Below are positions 16,301-25,130 of a stretch of DNA of 64,000 bases, piece after piece. The stretch lies in contig DATNQF010000242.1 in NCBI GenBank assembly GCA_036702855.1, positions 61,256-125,255 on the forward strand. The letters run 5' to 3'. Under the pieces are notes generated by a model. The model was not told the DNA's origin. It made no database searches and saw only the letters and a program-made list of their open reading frames with translations. A program made the translations under genes and the position numbers. Numbering within the stretch: the first letter of the stretch is position 1; every line of letters begins with the position of its first letter. The stretch comes from JACVSF01 sp036702855 (GTDB lineage Bacteria; Cyanobacteriota; Cyanobacteriia; Phormidesmidales; Phormidesmidaceae).

Positions 16301-18079
16301 AACCTATCAGCAATGGCGTTAAATCTAACGCCAGTACCGGAAGCTGATGAGGACGGCTATCAAAAGGCACTAAGAATCATCACTGTGCCTGAGGAAAGCC
16401 AGGAGGAGCCAATGCTGGCAATAGCACAACAATTTGTTGAGGACCATAGAAACCCTGGATCTTATCGTCGTCATGTTCATGTGCTGGCTGGCAATCCCGC
16501 AATCCTGCCAAGTAGAGTCATTGAGACAATCAAGTTCATAGCACCGGAAGGAGATCCCATGCGGGACTACGTGGAGCAGCTAGAACGTAAAAAGCAGCGG
16601 CATGGCCTTGCTGGGGTCACGGCAGCGATGGAGGCATTGATTAGTGAGTCTTTTGACCTGGGCCACAACGGGCACATGGCTTGTACTCCGGTAGATGCTA
16701 GGGTTGGAACTCTGTACCGCAAAATGGGATTCCGTCAGTCAGTGAATGACCCATTTGAGCAAATGGAACTACTGCCAGAGGATGCCTTGAGGTTCTGGCA
16801 GATGCGGCAGCTTAATAAGCAGAGAGGAGACAGCGATCGCAGCATGACCCCAGAAGAGGCGCGGCAGTGGCAGGCTGAGTTAGATGAACTGGAGGCAGAA
16901 CTTAACGGTGGGGCATTGCTGATGTCACCTCAGGCTAAGGCGCAGCTAAGTGAAAAACGGCGCGACGACTCTGCCCTAACCCTGCTGGCTGGTCAGAACC
17001 GATGGGATGCGCTGGGCGTTCCTTCAGAGCCGGTCAAACTTGAAGAACAGATAGCGGGGCTGGTGGCCACCAACCTGACCCCCCACATTGAAAAGCGCCT
17101 CAACACCCTGAAAGCGTCGGTGGATAAAGCAAATAGCTTTAAAGCACTCCTAGAGTTAGTGCCATCGCTCTACGCTGATATGGATAGAGGGGCTTCCTCA
17201 GAGGTGATCTACCAGGGGTTCATGCTGGCTAACCTGTCTGGGAGGTTGCAGGTTCAAGAAGAACTGAGCGATCGCGATCGCCTCGATGCCATCATTCGGC
17301 AAGATGCGCCACGGGTACCCGAATACCTGAGACTGGAATTTAAGGAGGCAAGAGAGTACCTAAAGCGTAAGGTGGGCATTCCTTCGGACTCCTGGCGCGA
17401 TTTCGATGCTGAGATTCATGAGTTTGCCTACACAGTGGCAGGGCTGACCGATGCCTCGCTGCTGGAGGACATGCGCTGGCTGATTAACTATGCCGAAGCT
17501 GAAGGTCTTGGCTTTGAGGAGTTCCAAAGGCTGTTCATGCGAAACATCTACCGTAAGGGTTGGAGGCCTGGGCCACAGCCGGAGGAAGGTAAAGAGGATT
17601 GGCGTCTCCGGGTTGCTTTCGAGACTCCGATTCGACGGTCAATCAGTGCTGGCCGTAATCAGCAGATGGCAGATCCGGAGGTTTTAGAGGTCTGCCCTGG
17701 ACGCATGTGGCTCCACACCAGCACCCCAGAGCGCTACAAAGAGGAGTACCCCAATGCGCGGTTACACCACTTGGCACTGCATAAAAAGGTGTTCCCGTCA
17801 GAGCATAGATTTTGGCAGATAGCTGCACCCTCATGCGATTACCTATGCCGTTGCCACTCGGTTTTAGTGCCTGGGTGGAAAATGGAGCGTGATGGCATTG
17901 AACTGAGTGAGCCACCTGATCCCCTGACGGTAGCTGGCAAGGGATTTACTAGGTCAGCTGGCACAGTACCTAAGGCAGAGCAGGAAGCGGCTGCTAAAGC
18001 GGTGTTGCCACGGTTATCTCCTGACATCAGGGATCAGGTAGAGGCTGATTTGAAGGACAAGGGAATAATTCAATCTTAA
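13325..18079 (+). CDS. Giant head protein A: ADP-ribosyltransferase, metallopeptidase, GNAT-like and Mu gpF-like domains joined by GRF tags
   Basis: 1584 residues. Order: Cys-rich start (CAGCSRY..GTC..GVCNAW, residues about 77-98); tag 1 at 165-173; ADP-ribosyltransferase fold with R295 (VYRS), STS at 322-324 and Q360-K-E362, the R-S-E triad in its QxE form; tag 2 at 504-512; a helical region leading to a metallopeptidase with HEAAH at 734-738 and a downstream ATELVSMG; tag 3 at 870-878; an acetyltransferase-like region ending GTLYRKMGFR; and a C-terminal SPP1 gp7/Mu gpF-like minor head domain with HHLALHKKVF and CDYLCRCHSVL. Tags have the form H-x-R-D/G-x2-G-R-F-A-K-K. A normal gpF is a third of this length. 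The head domain implies virion location; the enzymes would then be packaged (inference). Confidence 0.8.
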   Translation: MNNGSFFRAVLTSLDPKVDLSGWSEEDVQQEAQNAILFIVRAFAPPPMPVTSSAFIPPHEVDYGRSGYNGDACAGCSRYRPGGTCEIVTGKIDPLGVCNAWRGLAQDKPLAVSLRADEKSRGQKDSSGKGSPASTDPDVPDQDNDFNGNAEASDRIDEEFESAEHPRGKDGRFAKKGSGQGSVATPTTSKNAVQITDRQSGLIDKRFKEAAELPKVRQNLLKQNAAKFGLSMPEIKALSLYSGNDDYIAINGFLRGEKFDRDAGIQPETAEALATGVESALEKLPSLKRDALVYRSENFEDIETAIAKYQPGETVTNQFFTSTSHSVKEIPGGNVQIEIEASKDGNGKNVSQFGLLDRTQKEVLFQRGTQFEVLSVERKNSNVPESAYYDLRREYGKAEIFKEIFEGPYVDYKGETQPGMFANYGIQTATHEEFMRNPRDSKFQPIMEDLYGQLGIKVRLREVVEGKNRRDNLSSLVKPEDLLSQIRAVKHLRADAKKFEEREHGRDKNGRFAKKKSAEVSEPKPQKVAAKLQPKPSKPLVVYEKAAREMMERGESLVDEIVRNIPGLDTQFPELHEKAKGLFEKRVKAMNALEAAKKSEDPDKLTRAEDRMWRYEQSVNNAIGNAVGQMRQLLFNYSEDYGCTKEEADDLIESQELDFVGSATDFSKSGVTNTQTAKDITEQTLRGFYNTTGLKPNIEKLRIDPTIQRSYCEPSENSLTIGCKDWVNTTTVFHEAAHLVETQNPEILEATTAFLNSRRQVDPDTGKPVLMSLSEHNSNYRAHEKAWKDHLISPYAGKHYSDGSKVYATELVSMGVERLANARQATILFLTDPDHFMLMMGVLDTAQSKRRDSQEGDRTDNNQEFEESKHQRDNRGRFAKKSGGGSALPQQPAATRQAEWKREIARSGSEGLISVKGSERQFGKFHYGTISKAKAGNVFGEWEDHCALMRDMLYDFSEMLEDNPELILATPYGEMPPERLIEAIEADSYNLDNLSAMALNLTPVPEADEDGYQKALRIITVPEESQEEPMLAIAQQFVEDHRNPGSYRRHVHVLAGNPAILPSRVIETIKFIAPEGDPMRDYVEQLERKKQRHGLAGVTAAMEALISESFDLGHNGHMACTPVDARVGTLYRKMGFRQSVNDPFEQMELLPEDALRFWQMRQLNKQRGDSDRSMTPEEARQWQAELDELEAELNGGALLMSPQAKAQLSEKRRDDSALTLLAGQNRWDALGVPSEPVKLEEQIAGLVATNLTPHIEKRLNTLKASVDKANSFKALLELVPSLYADMDRGASSEVIYQGFMLANLSGRLQVQEELSDRDRLDAIIRQDAPRVPEYLRLEFKEAREYLKRKVGIPSDSWRDFDAEIHEFAYTVAGLTDASLLEDMRWLINYAEAEGLGFEEFQRLFMRNIYRKGWRPGPQPEEGKEDWRLRVAFETPIRRSISAGRNQQMADPEVLEVCPGRMWLHTSTPERYKEEYPNARLHHLALHKKVFPSEHRFWQIAAPSCDYLCRCHSVLVPGWKMERDGIELSEPPDPLTVAGKGFTRSAGTVPKAEQEAAAKAVLPRLSPDIRDQVEADLKDKGIIQS
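14742..14765. repeat. 24-bp dispersed palindrome, copy 2 (intragenic)
   Basis: TTTCAAGTTTG-GT-CAAACCTGAAG, inside protein A between the ADP-ribosyltransferase and tag 2. It encodes SSLVKPED. Conservation of both arms inside a coding region argues for a DNA-level role. Confidence 0.65.
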
Positions 18080-18142
18080 AGCTAGTGAATCTGGGGAATG
18101 TTAAGAGGGCTAGCCTTGGGGTGGAGAGCCTTCCTACTGCCA

Positions 18143-18577
18143 ATGTCCGACCTTTTTGACCTAACTTACTCAGATGGCAAAGTAACCCTCTACTTGGAGA
18201 GGGCTGCCTTCAGAGCAGCTCACCTAGCACCAGCTCATAAGGTTGGGGCGGAAATCATGTACGCCTCAACGATGGCCAACTTTGAGGAGGAGCATGACCC
18301 GAATGGGAATCCGTGGGTTCCTCTTTCTCCCTACACCCGAGCTATGAAAGAAGCGCTGGGGCGAATTAACAAAACGCTTCAGAGTACCGGAATCATGAAG
18401 TCTAGAACCTCTACAAGGGTTGAATCTACTGGGTTCATTATTGGCAACTACGACAAAAAGGCTAGAAAACATCAGCTTGGAATAGACACTCCAATGCGTA
18501 AGTTTGTAGGAGTGGGACCCCAGGACCTAATTGATCTCAAAGCAAATTATCGGTTCTTTATCGTCAAGGGGTATTAG
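18143..18577 (+). CDS. Phage virion morphogenesis protein (Mu gpG-like)
   Basis: About 144 residues from ATG 18143 (MSDLFDLTYSDGKVTLYLER); an in-frame ATG at 18098 would add 15 atypical residues. The segment FEEEHDPNGNPWVPLSPYTR and the later STRVESTGFIIGNY, HQLGIDTPMRKFVGV follow the virion-morphogenesis / tail-completion family to which Mu gpG belongs. The Glu-x-x-x-Gly-x-x-W-x-x-L signature and the H-Q-x-G..P-x-R-x-F-x-G motif are both present. Location directly after the gpF-like gene is the classical order. It probably acts at head-tail joining. Confidence 0.75.
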   Translation: MSDLFDLTYSDGKVTLYLERAAFRAAHLAPAHKVGAEIMYASTMANFEEEHDPNGNPWVPLSPYTRAMKEALGRINKTLQSTGIMKSRTSTRVESTGFIIGNYDKKARKHQLGIDTPMRKFVGVGPQDLIDLKANYRFFIVKGY

Positions 18578-18583
18578 GCAACT

Positions 18584-21500
18584 ATGGCAACTGACGTTAA
18601 GACCGAACTTATTGATGTTCTTAGAAGCGATCGCAGTTCCAGCGGTGGGTTTGTTGAGAGTCAACACCCAAGGGACAAAAACGGTCGGTTTTCCACTAAA
18701 GAAGGTAGGGGTAAAGGTGCCCTATCTGGCTCATTAAATGATGCCTTTGCGGTTCCAACCTCAGAAAAATATCAGCGTTCTAAAAAGAAGCATCGCAACA
18801 GTCCAGCTGCGGCAATGTTTTTCTTAGGAGCGGTTGCAGTTTTCGGCCTGTTATCTCTCACTTCTATCAGCATACAGATGGAGGCAGAAAAGGAACGGCG
18901 TCAGCAAGAAAGCGAGAGTGCTCAAGCTAGGCAACAGTACAGGGAGCAAGAGTGGCAACGGCAGCAGGAACGTGCCCAGGAAAATGCCGCTCGCCAGAAA
19001 AAATACGAAGAGGCTGCTAAGGCCAGAAGAGAAAAATACGAAGAGGAACGGCGTGCCCATAAGGAGAAGTGGGACAAGGAATATAAAGAATGGCAGGACA
19101 CCTACGAGCAGGCTAAGCAAGCCTATAAGCGGGCTACCGGGAGGGACTATGAAGAGAGCTACCGATATAGGGGCGCTTCTGGTGGGAATAGCAGTAGCTC
19201 TGGTAGCAGTAGGTCCTATTCCAGTCCTCAAGAAAAAGAGTGGCGACAGACTATAGGTGTTGACGAAAACGCCAGCTATGAAGACATCAAAAAAGCTTGG
19301 CGGAAGATGGCTAAAAAGTATCATCCAGATGTCAATAAAGACCCCGGTGCAGAAGAAATGATGAAAAAGATCAATAGAGCATTTGATGAGCTAGAAAAAA
19401 GAAATCGTAGGGACTCATTATTTACTCTGGTTGGTCAGTTACGAAGCGATCGCGGTAGGTTTACAGAGTCAGAACACCCAAGAGATAGATCGGGTCGCTT
19501 CTCAAAAAAGGGAAGTCACGGCAATAATAACCGCTCAAAGTTTAGTAGCGGTCGCACTTCCTCTGAGCCTGAGGGGAGTAATGAAGACTTCTCTAGGAAT
19601 AACCCTTCCATCGATCCACCTACTAACTCTAAAAATTACAATCATTCCAAGACAAAATTCAAAGACAACAAAGGTGCTGCTGATTTCTTTAGAAGGTTGG
19701 CAGGGTTTGGGGTTGTATTGTCTCTTTATGCAGTTGCCGATCACCTCGAAACGCAAGCATATAAAGCAGCAAGGAAGAAGTGGGAGGAGGAATTTGACTA
19801 TTGGCAGCAGGCCAGGAATGCCAGTGAAGAAGCTGCTGGCAGCACTGGCAGTAATGTTGGAAATGAACAAGCCGAAAAAGAGCAAGAAACAAAATGGCGG
19901 GATGTTTTAGGGGTCGGCCCCAATGATGATTTCGCCACCATTAAAAAGGCATGGCGACAAAAGGCCAAGAAATACCACCCCGATGTGAACAGAGATCCCG
20001 GTGCGGAGGAGATGATTAAAACCATCAACAACGCATTCGATGAACTTGAAAAGAGAATTAGGAAGGACTCACTAAAGGTATTACTTAATCAATTAAGAAA
20101 AGATCGTTCAGCTTTTAAAGAAGAAAACGTTGCCCGAGATGAAAATGGACGTTTTGCAACAAAGTCCGGCAGTAGAGTTGGCAAAAGGGCATCTCGCCAA
20201 AATAAAGTATCTTCAGGCAACACTGGTGAAAACCTAAATAAAAGCAACGGTTTTTCCGAAGAACACCGTGAAGCTTTCAAGAGAGTTGTTGAGCTTGCCG
20301 ACAAAAATAAAGGGGTTGCAGGGGCGACGGTGTTAGCTCTTGGAGCAGCTGCGGCTGGTGGGGTCGTGGCGTATGACTTGATGCAGAGTCAAACCGATTT
20401 TGACAGCATCCGTATGCCTCCTAACGGAATGCCGGATGAGGAAACCCTGAAAAAATATGACGAGTTCAAGCCTGGTGACTTGATTCGTAAGAATTTTAGA
20501 GGGCCTATCTGGGGATCTCGCCAACACTACGGCATTTACATGGGTAAAGATTCTCAGGGAAGACACCTAATGGTTAATGTCTCCCGCTCCAAAAAGGGAG
20601 GGGCTGAGATGCGGGTGGACTTCCTAGTTCCTGAAGAACCTAACCCTGACTCTACTGAATATGAGCGGGTTCGTGTGGATGAAAGCTTTGCTCCAGAAAA
20701 AATAATTAAGAGGGCTAAACACGTAATTGGCAAGGAGTTCAGCTATTTGGGTTTTAACTCAAATTGTGAATCCGTTGCTAGAGGCATTGTTGAGGGAAAT
20801 GCTTATTCTACGCAAGGTAATAGGGTCAGCCCTTTCACAAGAAACTTAATAGCTTTTGTTGGTGGCGCTCTTGGGACGGTGACAGGTAGAAGCGGCATAA
20901 CCGATAAAGACATGATTAAGTTATTTGAGAGATATTCAGGCCAGCATGAAAAACGTGATTCCGAGGGTGGGCTGACAGCAGCGGAATACATTAATTTGCG
21001 ATGCGATCGCGGCAGGTTCAGCGAGGAACTTCATCCAAGGGATAAGCGGGGCAGGTTCATCAGTAAAAAAGGTGGTGGTGCGAACAAAGGCTCTAGTAAT
21101 AAGGCCACTAAAGTCAGAAATACCAACAATGAGAATGAGGTAGGCAAGAATAATAAGACGACAGATCCAGGCCAGGAAAAAAGTAGAGAGAACATCGGCA
21201 AAGCAGCAGCATGGGCTACTGGAGCCGCTGCCGTAGGAGTAGCAGCCTTCCTGGGTGTTCCTTTAATCGATCAGCAATTTCAAGTCTCAGGCAATATAGC
21301 GCGTCAGTTATACGTTGAAATGAACAACGTTGATGCAGATGCCCTAATCGATCAGGCACCGTTCAGCGCGGAGATGAAGAAGCAGGGCAAGGACCTGGTA
21401 GGACTTAGCAAAAAGAATATAGCCAAGTACCTTCTGAAAAAGGAAGAGGCAGAGATTGTTGATATTGACCCAAAAACAAACAGCGTCACCTACAAGCGCA

Positions 21501-24500
21501 AAAACGGCAACCTCATGACCGTTGGCTCTGTGGGAAGCAAGATTTTTACGTTTGGTAGTACCCGTGGTGCTAGCTTTGGAGGCCACCCATCTTATGAGAT
21601 TGGCTTCAAGATTGATGAGGCTTACAACCGCAAAGAAATGAGCCGTAAGGAAGCCAGTGAAATCATTAAGATGACGAAAGCGGCTTTTGAAAAACACCTT
21701 AAGGCTTTACCAGACAACGCATTTCTTAAGGCAAGACCGCACCAAGATGATGGGGCAGGTGCAAAGCGCAAAAACATCTATACCAAACGAGGATTTAGAG
21801 AACTGCCACTTAGGGGTGATTATCTATGGGCACTCAAGGATAGAGGTAAGTTCGTTAGCATCCCAGACGAGCAGGTTGAACACATCGCTTCAGTCATTAA
21901 AGGTGAGCGAAAGGAAGACTCTCTGTTTGTAGAGGTCGGTGAAATAGATGGAGCTAAAGTATTTGAGGTTAGCACTAGCTTTTCTATCAGAACAGACAGT
22001 GCGATCGCAGCGGTTGAATTTAAGTCAGCCCTGAAGCTACTGCCGGAAGGTTGCTTAATTCGTAGAAGAAAGCCAATAGAGAGAGGGGATTCAATTTTTA
22101 AGAGCCTCTCTAAAGATGGCGATTATGCTTGGGCGATTGGATACTCGACCGACATTGTTGCCATTCCGGGCAGCATGCTTAATCAATACAGGTTGATGCT
22201 AGCTGGGTCAGACCGCCAGGATGGGCCTGTAGGAAAGTGGAATCCAGACCAGCACCCAAGGGACAAAAATGGCCGCTTCTCTTCTAAAAAAGGAGGTGTA
22301 GCCCTAAATGCTGCTGGAACTAAGTTACATAGAAACCCTTCAGGTTTAGACAAATTTGAAGGTCAAGCGGGTTCTGTGCCGGAAGTCAGGGAGGGGAAAT
22401 CTGGCGAATACATTAAAGCTGGTGAATCCCTGATTGGCGATCAACTGGAGAATCCCAAATTCAAGGAAGCAGCCGCAAGGATGCACAAAGCTAGGGATGA
22501 ATTTTGCGAAGTGCGTCTGCATATCCAAGAAATATATGACAACGGAGGTGAAGCCAGTCAAGAGGATTGGGAGAAATACAGTAAGGCTCAGAGTAATTTT
22601 TCTCAAGAGTTAGAGCGTTTTGTGCCAATTGCTGAAAAGCAAATGACAGGTGCAAGGCAAGAACTGATTGATAAATCTCCTATCTCTAGGAAGGAAGCAG
22701 AAGCCCGTACTGCTGAAAGAGAAGTAGTGGGTAAAGTCTCTTTCTTCCCTGGCGGAAATGATGAGGCTGATGCTTTAGCCAAAGAGAGCTTCACGGAATT
22801 TCAGCAATTAACAGGGCACGAAACTGGGGTCAAGAGCTTAGTAATTAATAATACGGGCAGAAGTTTCTTTAATCCTGAAACGGACGAAATTCAGATTAGT
22901 AATTTCAACAAAAGCAAGGGGGAAATTTTTCATGAGATGGCACATGAATTAGAAATTAGAACTCCGGGTATGGCCGAAGCCGCAAAAGATTGGCAATACA
23001 AACGGGCAGATGTTAAAGAAAAAACTTCCCTGTCTTTAATTAACCCTGTATATCATCCAAGTGAAATGGCATACAGGGATCAATTTATCCACGAATATGT
23101 CGGCAAGAACTATGAGGATGAACAAGGGAAAACTTTTGCGACAGAAGTTGTTTCCATGGGAATGCAATACATGGACAACCCTAGATCAATGGCAATCTTT
23201 TATGCACTTGATGAGGAGCATTTTCACTTCACTCTAGGGGCGATCGCTAAAGCTAGAGCTAACAAGAAAAAGGCTGGCAAACGAACTGACGCTGAGAACA
23301 TTAGAAGTGTTTTGATTAGCCGCTTGCAGCGTCATGACTATGACCCACACCAGCCTAGGGATGAGGATGGGCGCTTTGCTTCTAAGGGGGCATCGGGCTT
23401 CCTGCCAGCGTCGGCACGGAATGGCACTCCAGTCAGAGGTAAAAGAAGGCCACAACCCCAACATGAACAAATTGCCAGAAAGGTTGCTACGGTTGCTGGA
23501 TCAATGGCAGTAGCTGGCCTGATTGCTGGCGGGACAGTTTTAGCCGCTCAAGGTTTGGCGAGTGCTGTTTCGACTGCTAGTGGGGGTGCCTCTTCAAAGC
23601 AGAGTAGGTCAGCAGGCACAAACACCAGCCAAACACCGGATTTAGATGACCTGCTAAATAATAAGGAGCAGGAAACGCAGCAGAATGAACCTAAGAGAAT
23701 TGGGTCAGGGCAGGAAGACGTAGATCCAAAGCTACGTGAAGCGCTGAGGCATCTAAGAAAGCGTAATTCAAAGAATGTGGAAGTTCCCACTGATGTTGAA
23801 ATACCTGGCAAAGATGCACCTCAGGAGGAACGTGTTCGTGCGTTAGCTAAGTACCTTCAAAAGCGAAATGGTGAGCCCATTCCTGGGGCTGGAGAGAGCA
23901 ACTTCTTTGAAAGGCTGAAAGGTAATCAGACGAAGAAACCAAAAAAGGGTTCAAAGAAGAATGGTCAGCCCAGGGGTGATGATGATGAATGGCAGGAGTC
24001 TGAGCACCAAAGAGACAGGAGTGGTCGCTTTGCGTCGAAGAAAAGTAGTGGCAGTGGAAAAAAGCAGGGTGAAAATAGGCCAGGAATCAGTAAAGTTGTC
24101 CAATGGGTATCTCAGAACAGAGAGAACCTTGCAGCAAAGGGTGGTGGCGCTGTTGGTGGTGTAGTCGGTGGGGCGGTTGGTGGTCCGGTCGGTGCTGCCA
24201 TCGGCCAGATCGGGGGGCAGATGGCAGTGAGGCATGGGTTGGCGATTGGCAAGGCCGCAATGTCTGCACAGGACAAGCTTCAGCGAGACGAGCGTTTTCA
24301 AGCCGCAAACGATTTTGAGAAGGCTATTAAGTTTACTCAGGCGGCTTTTGCGGAAATGTCGGAGAATCAATTTGAGGAACTGGAAAGCAATGTCTCTAAA
24401 GACAATATGGGATGGCTGATCGCCCATGCCGCAGAATTTGGGATTGGATTAATCCCAGGTGGTAATGCAGTGCCTCTGGCTGGTGCAGCTGCATCAGCAG

Positions 24501-24595
24501 TCATTACGCCAAGGCTACACCAAATCAAACAAGGTATTAAAAATGGGACAATCAAACCCCAAAGCGCTCAATCTCAAGGTCCAGCGCTTGCGTGA
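18584..24595 (+). CDS. Giant modular protein B: two membrane-anchored J-domains, LRAT-like domain, metallopeptidase, seven GRF tags
   Basis: 2003 residues. Tag 1 (28-36), membrane segment, long charged coiled coil, J-domain with HPD at 247-249. Tag 2 (298-306), membrane segment, second J-domain with HPD at 465-467. Tag 3 (516-524), membrane segment, LRAT-like permuted papain fold with H648 (QHYGIYMG) and C728 (SNCESVAR). Tag 4 (817-825), membrane segment, an unassigned domain ending IYTKRGFRELP. Tag 5 (1224-1232), metallopeptidase with HEMAH at 1450-1454 and E1521 (FATEVVSMG). Tag 6 (1590-1598), Ala/Gly membrane segment and acidic linker. Tag 7 (1808-1816), glycine-zipper segment (GGGAVGGVVGGAVGGPVGAA). 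Repeated tag, membrane segment, domain units suggest a polyprotein of ejected virion proteins (inference). No enzyme activity is proven. Confidence 0.75.
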   Translation: MATDVKTELIDVLRSDRSSSGGFVESQHPRDKNGRFSTKEGRGKGALSGSLNDAFAVPTSEKYQRSKKKHRNSPAAAMFFLGAVAVFGLLSLTSISIQMEAEKERRQQESESAQARQQYREQEWQRQQERAQENAARQKKYEEAAKARREKYEEERRAHKEKWDKEYKEWQDTYEQAKQAYKRATGRDYEESYRYRGASGGNSSSSGSSRSYSSPQEKEWRQTIGVDENASYEDIKKAWRKMAKKYHPDVNKDPGAEEMMKKINRAFDELEKRNRRDSLFTLVGQLRSDRGRFTESEHPRDRSGRFSKKGSHGNNNRSKFSSGRTSSEPEGSNEDFSRNNPSIDPPTNSKNYNHSKTKFKDNKGAADFFRRLAGFGVVLSLYAVADHLETQAYKAARKKWEEEFDYWQQARNASEEAAGSTGSNVGNEQAEKEQETKWRDVLGVGPNDDFATIKKAWRQKAKKYHPDVNRDPGAEEMIKTINNAFDELEKRIRKDSLKVLLNQLRKDRSAFKEENVARDENGRFATKSGSRVGKRASRQNKVSSGNTGENLNKSNGFSEEHREAFKRVVELADKNKGVAGATVLALGAAAAGGVVAYDLMQSQTDFDSIRMPPNGMPDEETLKKYDEFKPGDLIRKNFRGPIWGSRQHYGIYMGKDSQGRHLMVNVSRSKKGGAEMRVDFLVPEEPNPDSTEYERVRVDESFAPEKIIKRAKHVIGKEFSYLGFNSNCESVARGIVEGNAYSTQGNRVSPFTRNLIAFVGGALGTVTGRSGITDKDMIKLFERYSGQHEKRDSEGGLTAAEYINLRCDRGRFSEELHPRDKRGRFISKKGGGANKGSSNKATKVRNTNNENEVGKNNKTTDPGQEKSRENIGKAAAWATGAAAVGVAAFLGVPLIDQQFQVSGNIARQLYVEMNNVDADALIDQAPFSAEMKKQGKDLVGLSKKNIAKYLLKKEEAEIVDIDPKTNSVTYKRKNGNLMTVGSVGSKIFTFGSTRGASFGGHPSYEIGFKIDEAYNRKEMSRKEASEIIKMTKAAFEKHLKALPDNAFLKARPHQDDGAGAKRKNIYTKRGFRELPLRGDYLWALKDRGKFVSIPDEQVEHIASVIKGERKEDSLFVEVGEIDGAKVFEVSTSFSIRTDSAIAAVEFKSALKLLPEGCLIRRRKPIERGDSIFKSLSKDGDYAWAIGYSTDIVAIPGSMLNQYRLMLAGSDRQDGPVGKWNPDQHPRDKNGRFSSKKGGVALNAAGTKLHRNPSGLDKFEGQAGSVPEVREGKSGEYIKAGESLIGDQLENPKFKEAAARMHKARDEFCEVRLHIQEIYDNGGEASQEDWEKYSKAQSNFSQELERFVPIAEKQMTGARQELIDKSPISRKEAEARTAEREVVGKVSFFPGGNDEADALAKESFTEFQQLTGHETGVKSLVINNTGRSFFNPETDEIQISNFNKSKGEIFHEMAHELEIRTPGMAEAAKDWQYKRADVKEKTSLSLINPVYHPSEMAYRDQFIHEYVGKNYEDEQGKTFATEVVSMGMQYMDNPRSMAIFYALDEEHFHFTLGAIAKARANKKKAGKRTDAENIRSVLISRLQRHDYDPHQPRDEDGRFASKGASGFLPASARNGTPVRGKRRPQPQHEQIARKVATVAGSMAVAGLIAGGTVLAAQGLASAVSTASGGASSKQSRSAGTNTSQTPDLDDLLNNKEQETQQNEPKRIGSGQEDVDPKLREALRHLRKRNSKNVEVPTDVEIPGKDAPQEERVRALAKYLQKRNGEPIPGAGESNFFERLKGNQTKKPKKGSKKNGQPRGDDDEWQESEHQRDRSGRFASKKSSGSGKKQGENRPGISKVVQWVSQNRENLAAKGGGAVGGVVGGAVGGPVGAAIGQIGGQMAVRHGLAIGKAAMSAQDKLQRDERFQAANDFEKAIKFTQAAFAEMSENQFEELESNVSKDNMGWLIAHAAEFGIGLIPGGNAVPLAGAAASAVITPRLHQIKQGIKNGTIKPQSAQSQGPALA

Positions 24596-24803
24596 AGCCT
24601 ATGAAGAGTACAAATCTTATCTCATGAAGCATCTTCCACCTCTTTTTGAGGTGGAAGCGATTGACGATGTGATTAACTGCCGGAAGAAAGGGGACGTTGA
24701 AACCGGCATCCTAGTGTACGAGGGGAAGAAATATCGATACACTATTGATTCTAAGAACAAGGAACTTGTACCCGTAGAGAGCAAGCCGAAAAAATCTAAA
24801 TAA
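24543..24803 (+). CDS. Small hypothetical protein
   Basis: 86 residues from ATG 24543 (MGQSNPKALNLKVQRLREAY), with AAGG about 8 bases upstream. It overlaps the end of protein B by 53 bases; a longer open frame to 24459 lies entirely within B. It is helical, then beta (ETGILVYEGKKYRYTIDSKN), with a Lys-rich tail. No family recognised. It may be a chaperone or immunity-like partner of B, judging only from coupling. Confidence 0.5.
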   Translation: MGQSNPKALNLKVQRLREAYEEYKSYLMKHLPPLFEVEAIDDVINCRKKGDVETGILVYEGKKYRYTIDSKNKELVPVESKPKKSK

Positions 24804-24818
24804 TAGGACTAATTGGAA

Positions 24819-25130
24819 ATGATTAAATACTCTTTTGAGTTCAATGGAAATAATGCAACCGTTAAACTAGATGTTGACTCTTCAGAGAAAAAAGGGGAGC
24901 CGGAAATTGGCGGTTCTCAGAGAGTAGCTGAGAGCATTGAGTTCGCTCTGAAATACAAAAGGGTTGATTTAGATGCACATATTATTCCCGAGGGGCCGCT
25001 TTATCCTTGGCAATTGGATTGCATCTTAAAAACCTGGAATAGCTTGAAAATTTATAAAGAAGAAATACTGGAGGGAAAAGATTTAATTGTCTATCCCAGT
25101 AGAGATTTACCCAAAGGTGCTATCTCGTAG
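24819..25130 (+). CDS. Small hypothetical protein
   Basis: 103 residues from ATG 24819 (MIKYSFEFNGNNATVKLDVD). It has beta-hairpin-like N-terminal strands, then an amphipathic region with PWQLDCILKTWNSLKIYK. No known family. It ends 11 bases inside the tail of the leftward XRE gene (convergent overlap). Confidence 0.55.
   Translation: MIKYSFEFNGNNATVKLDVDSSEKKGEPEIGGSQRVAESIEFALKYKRVDLDAHIIPEGPLYPWQLDCILKTWNSLKIYKEEILEGKDLIVYPSRDLPKGAIS

Noticed and set aside
18834..19256. Rightward frame inside giant protein B with basic coiled sequence
   Set aside because: Shifted frame over the charged coiled-coil codons of B; no Shine-Dalgarno and composition explained by the overlapping gene.
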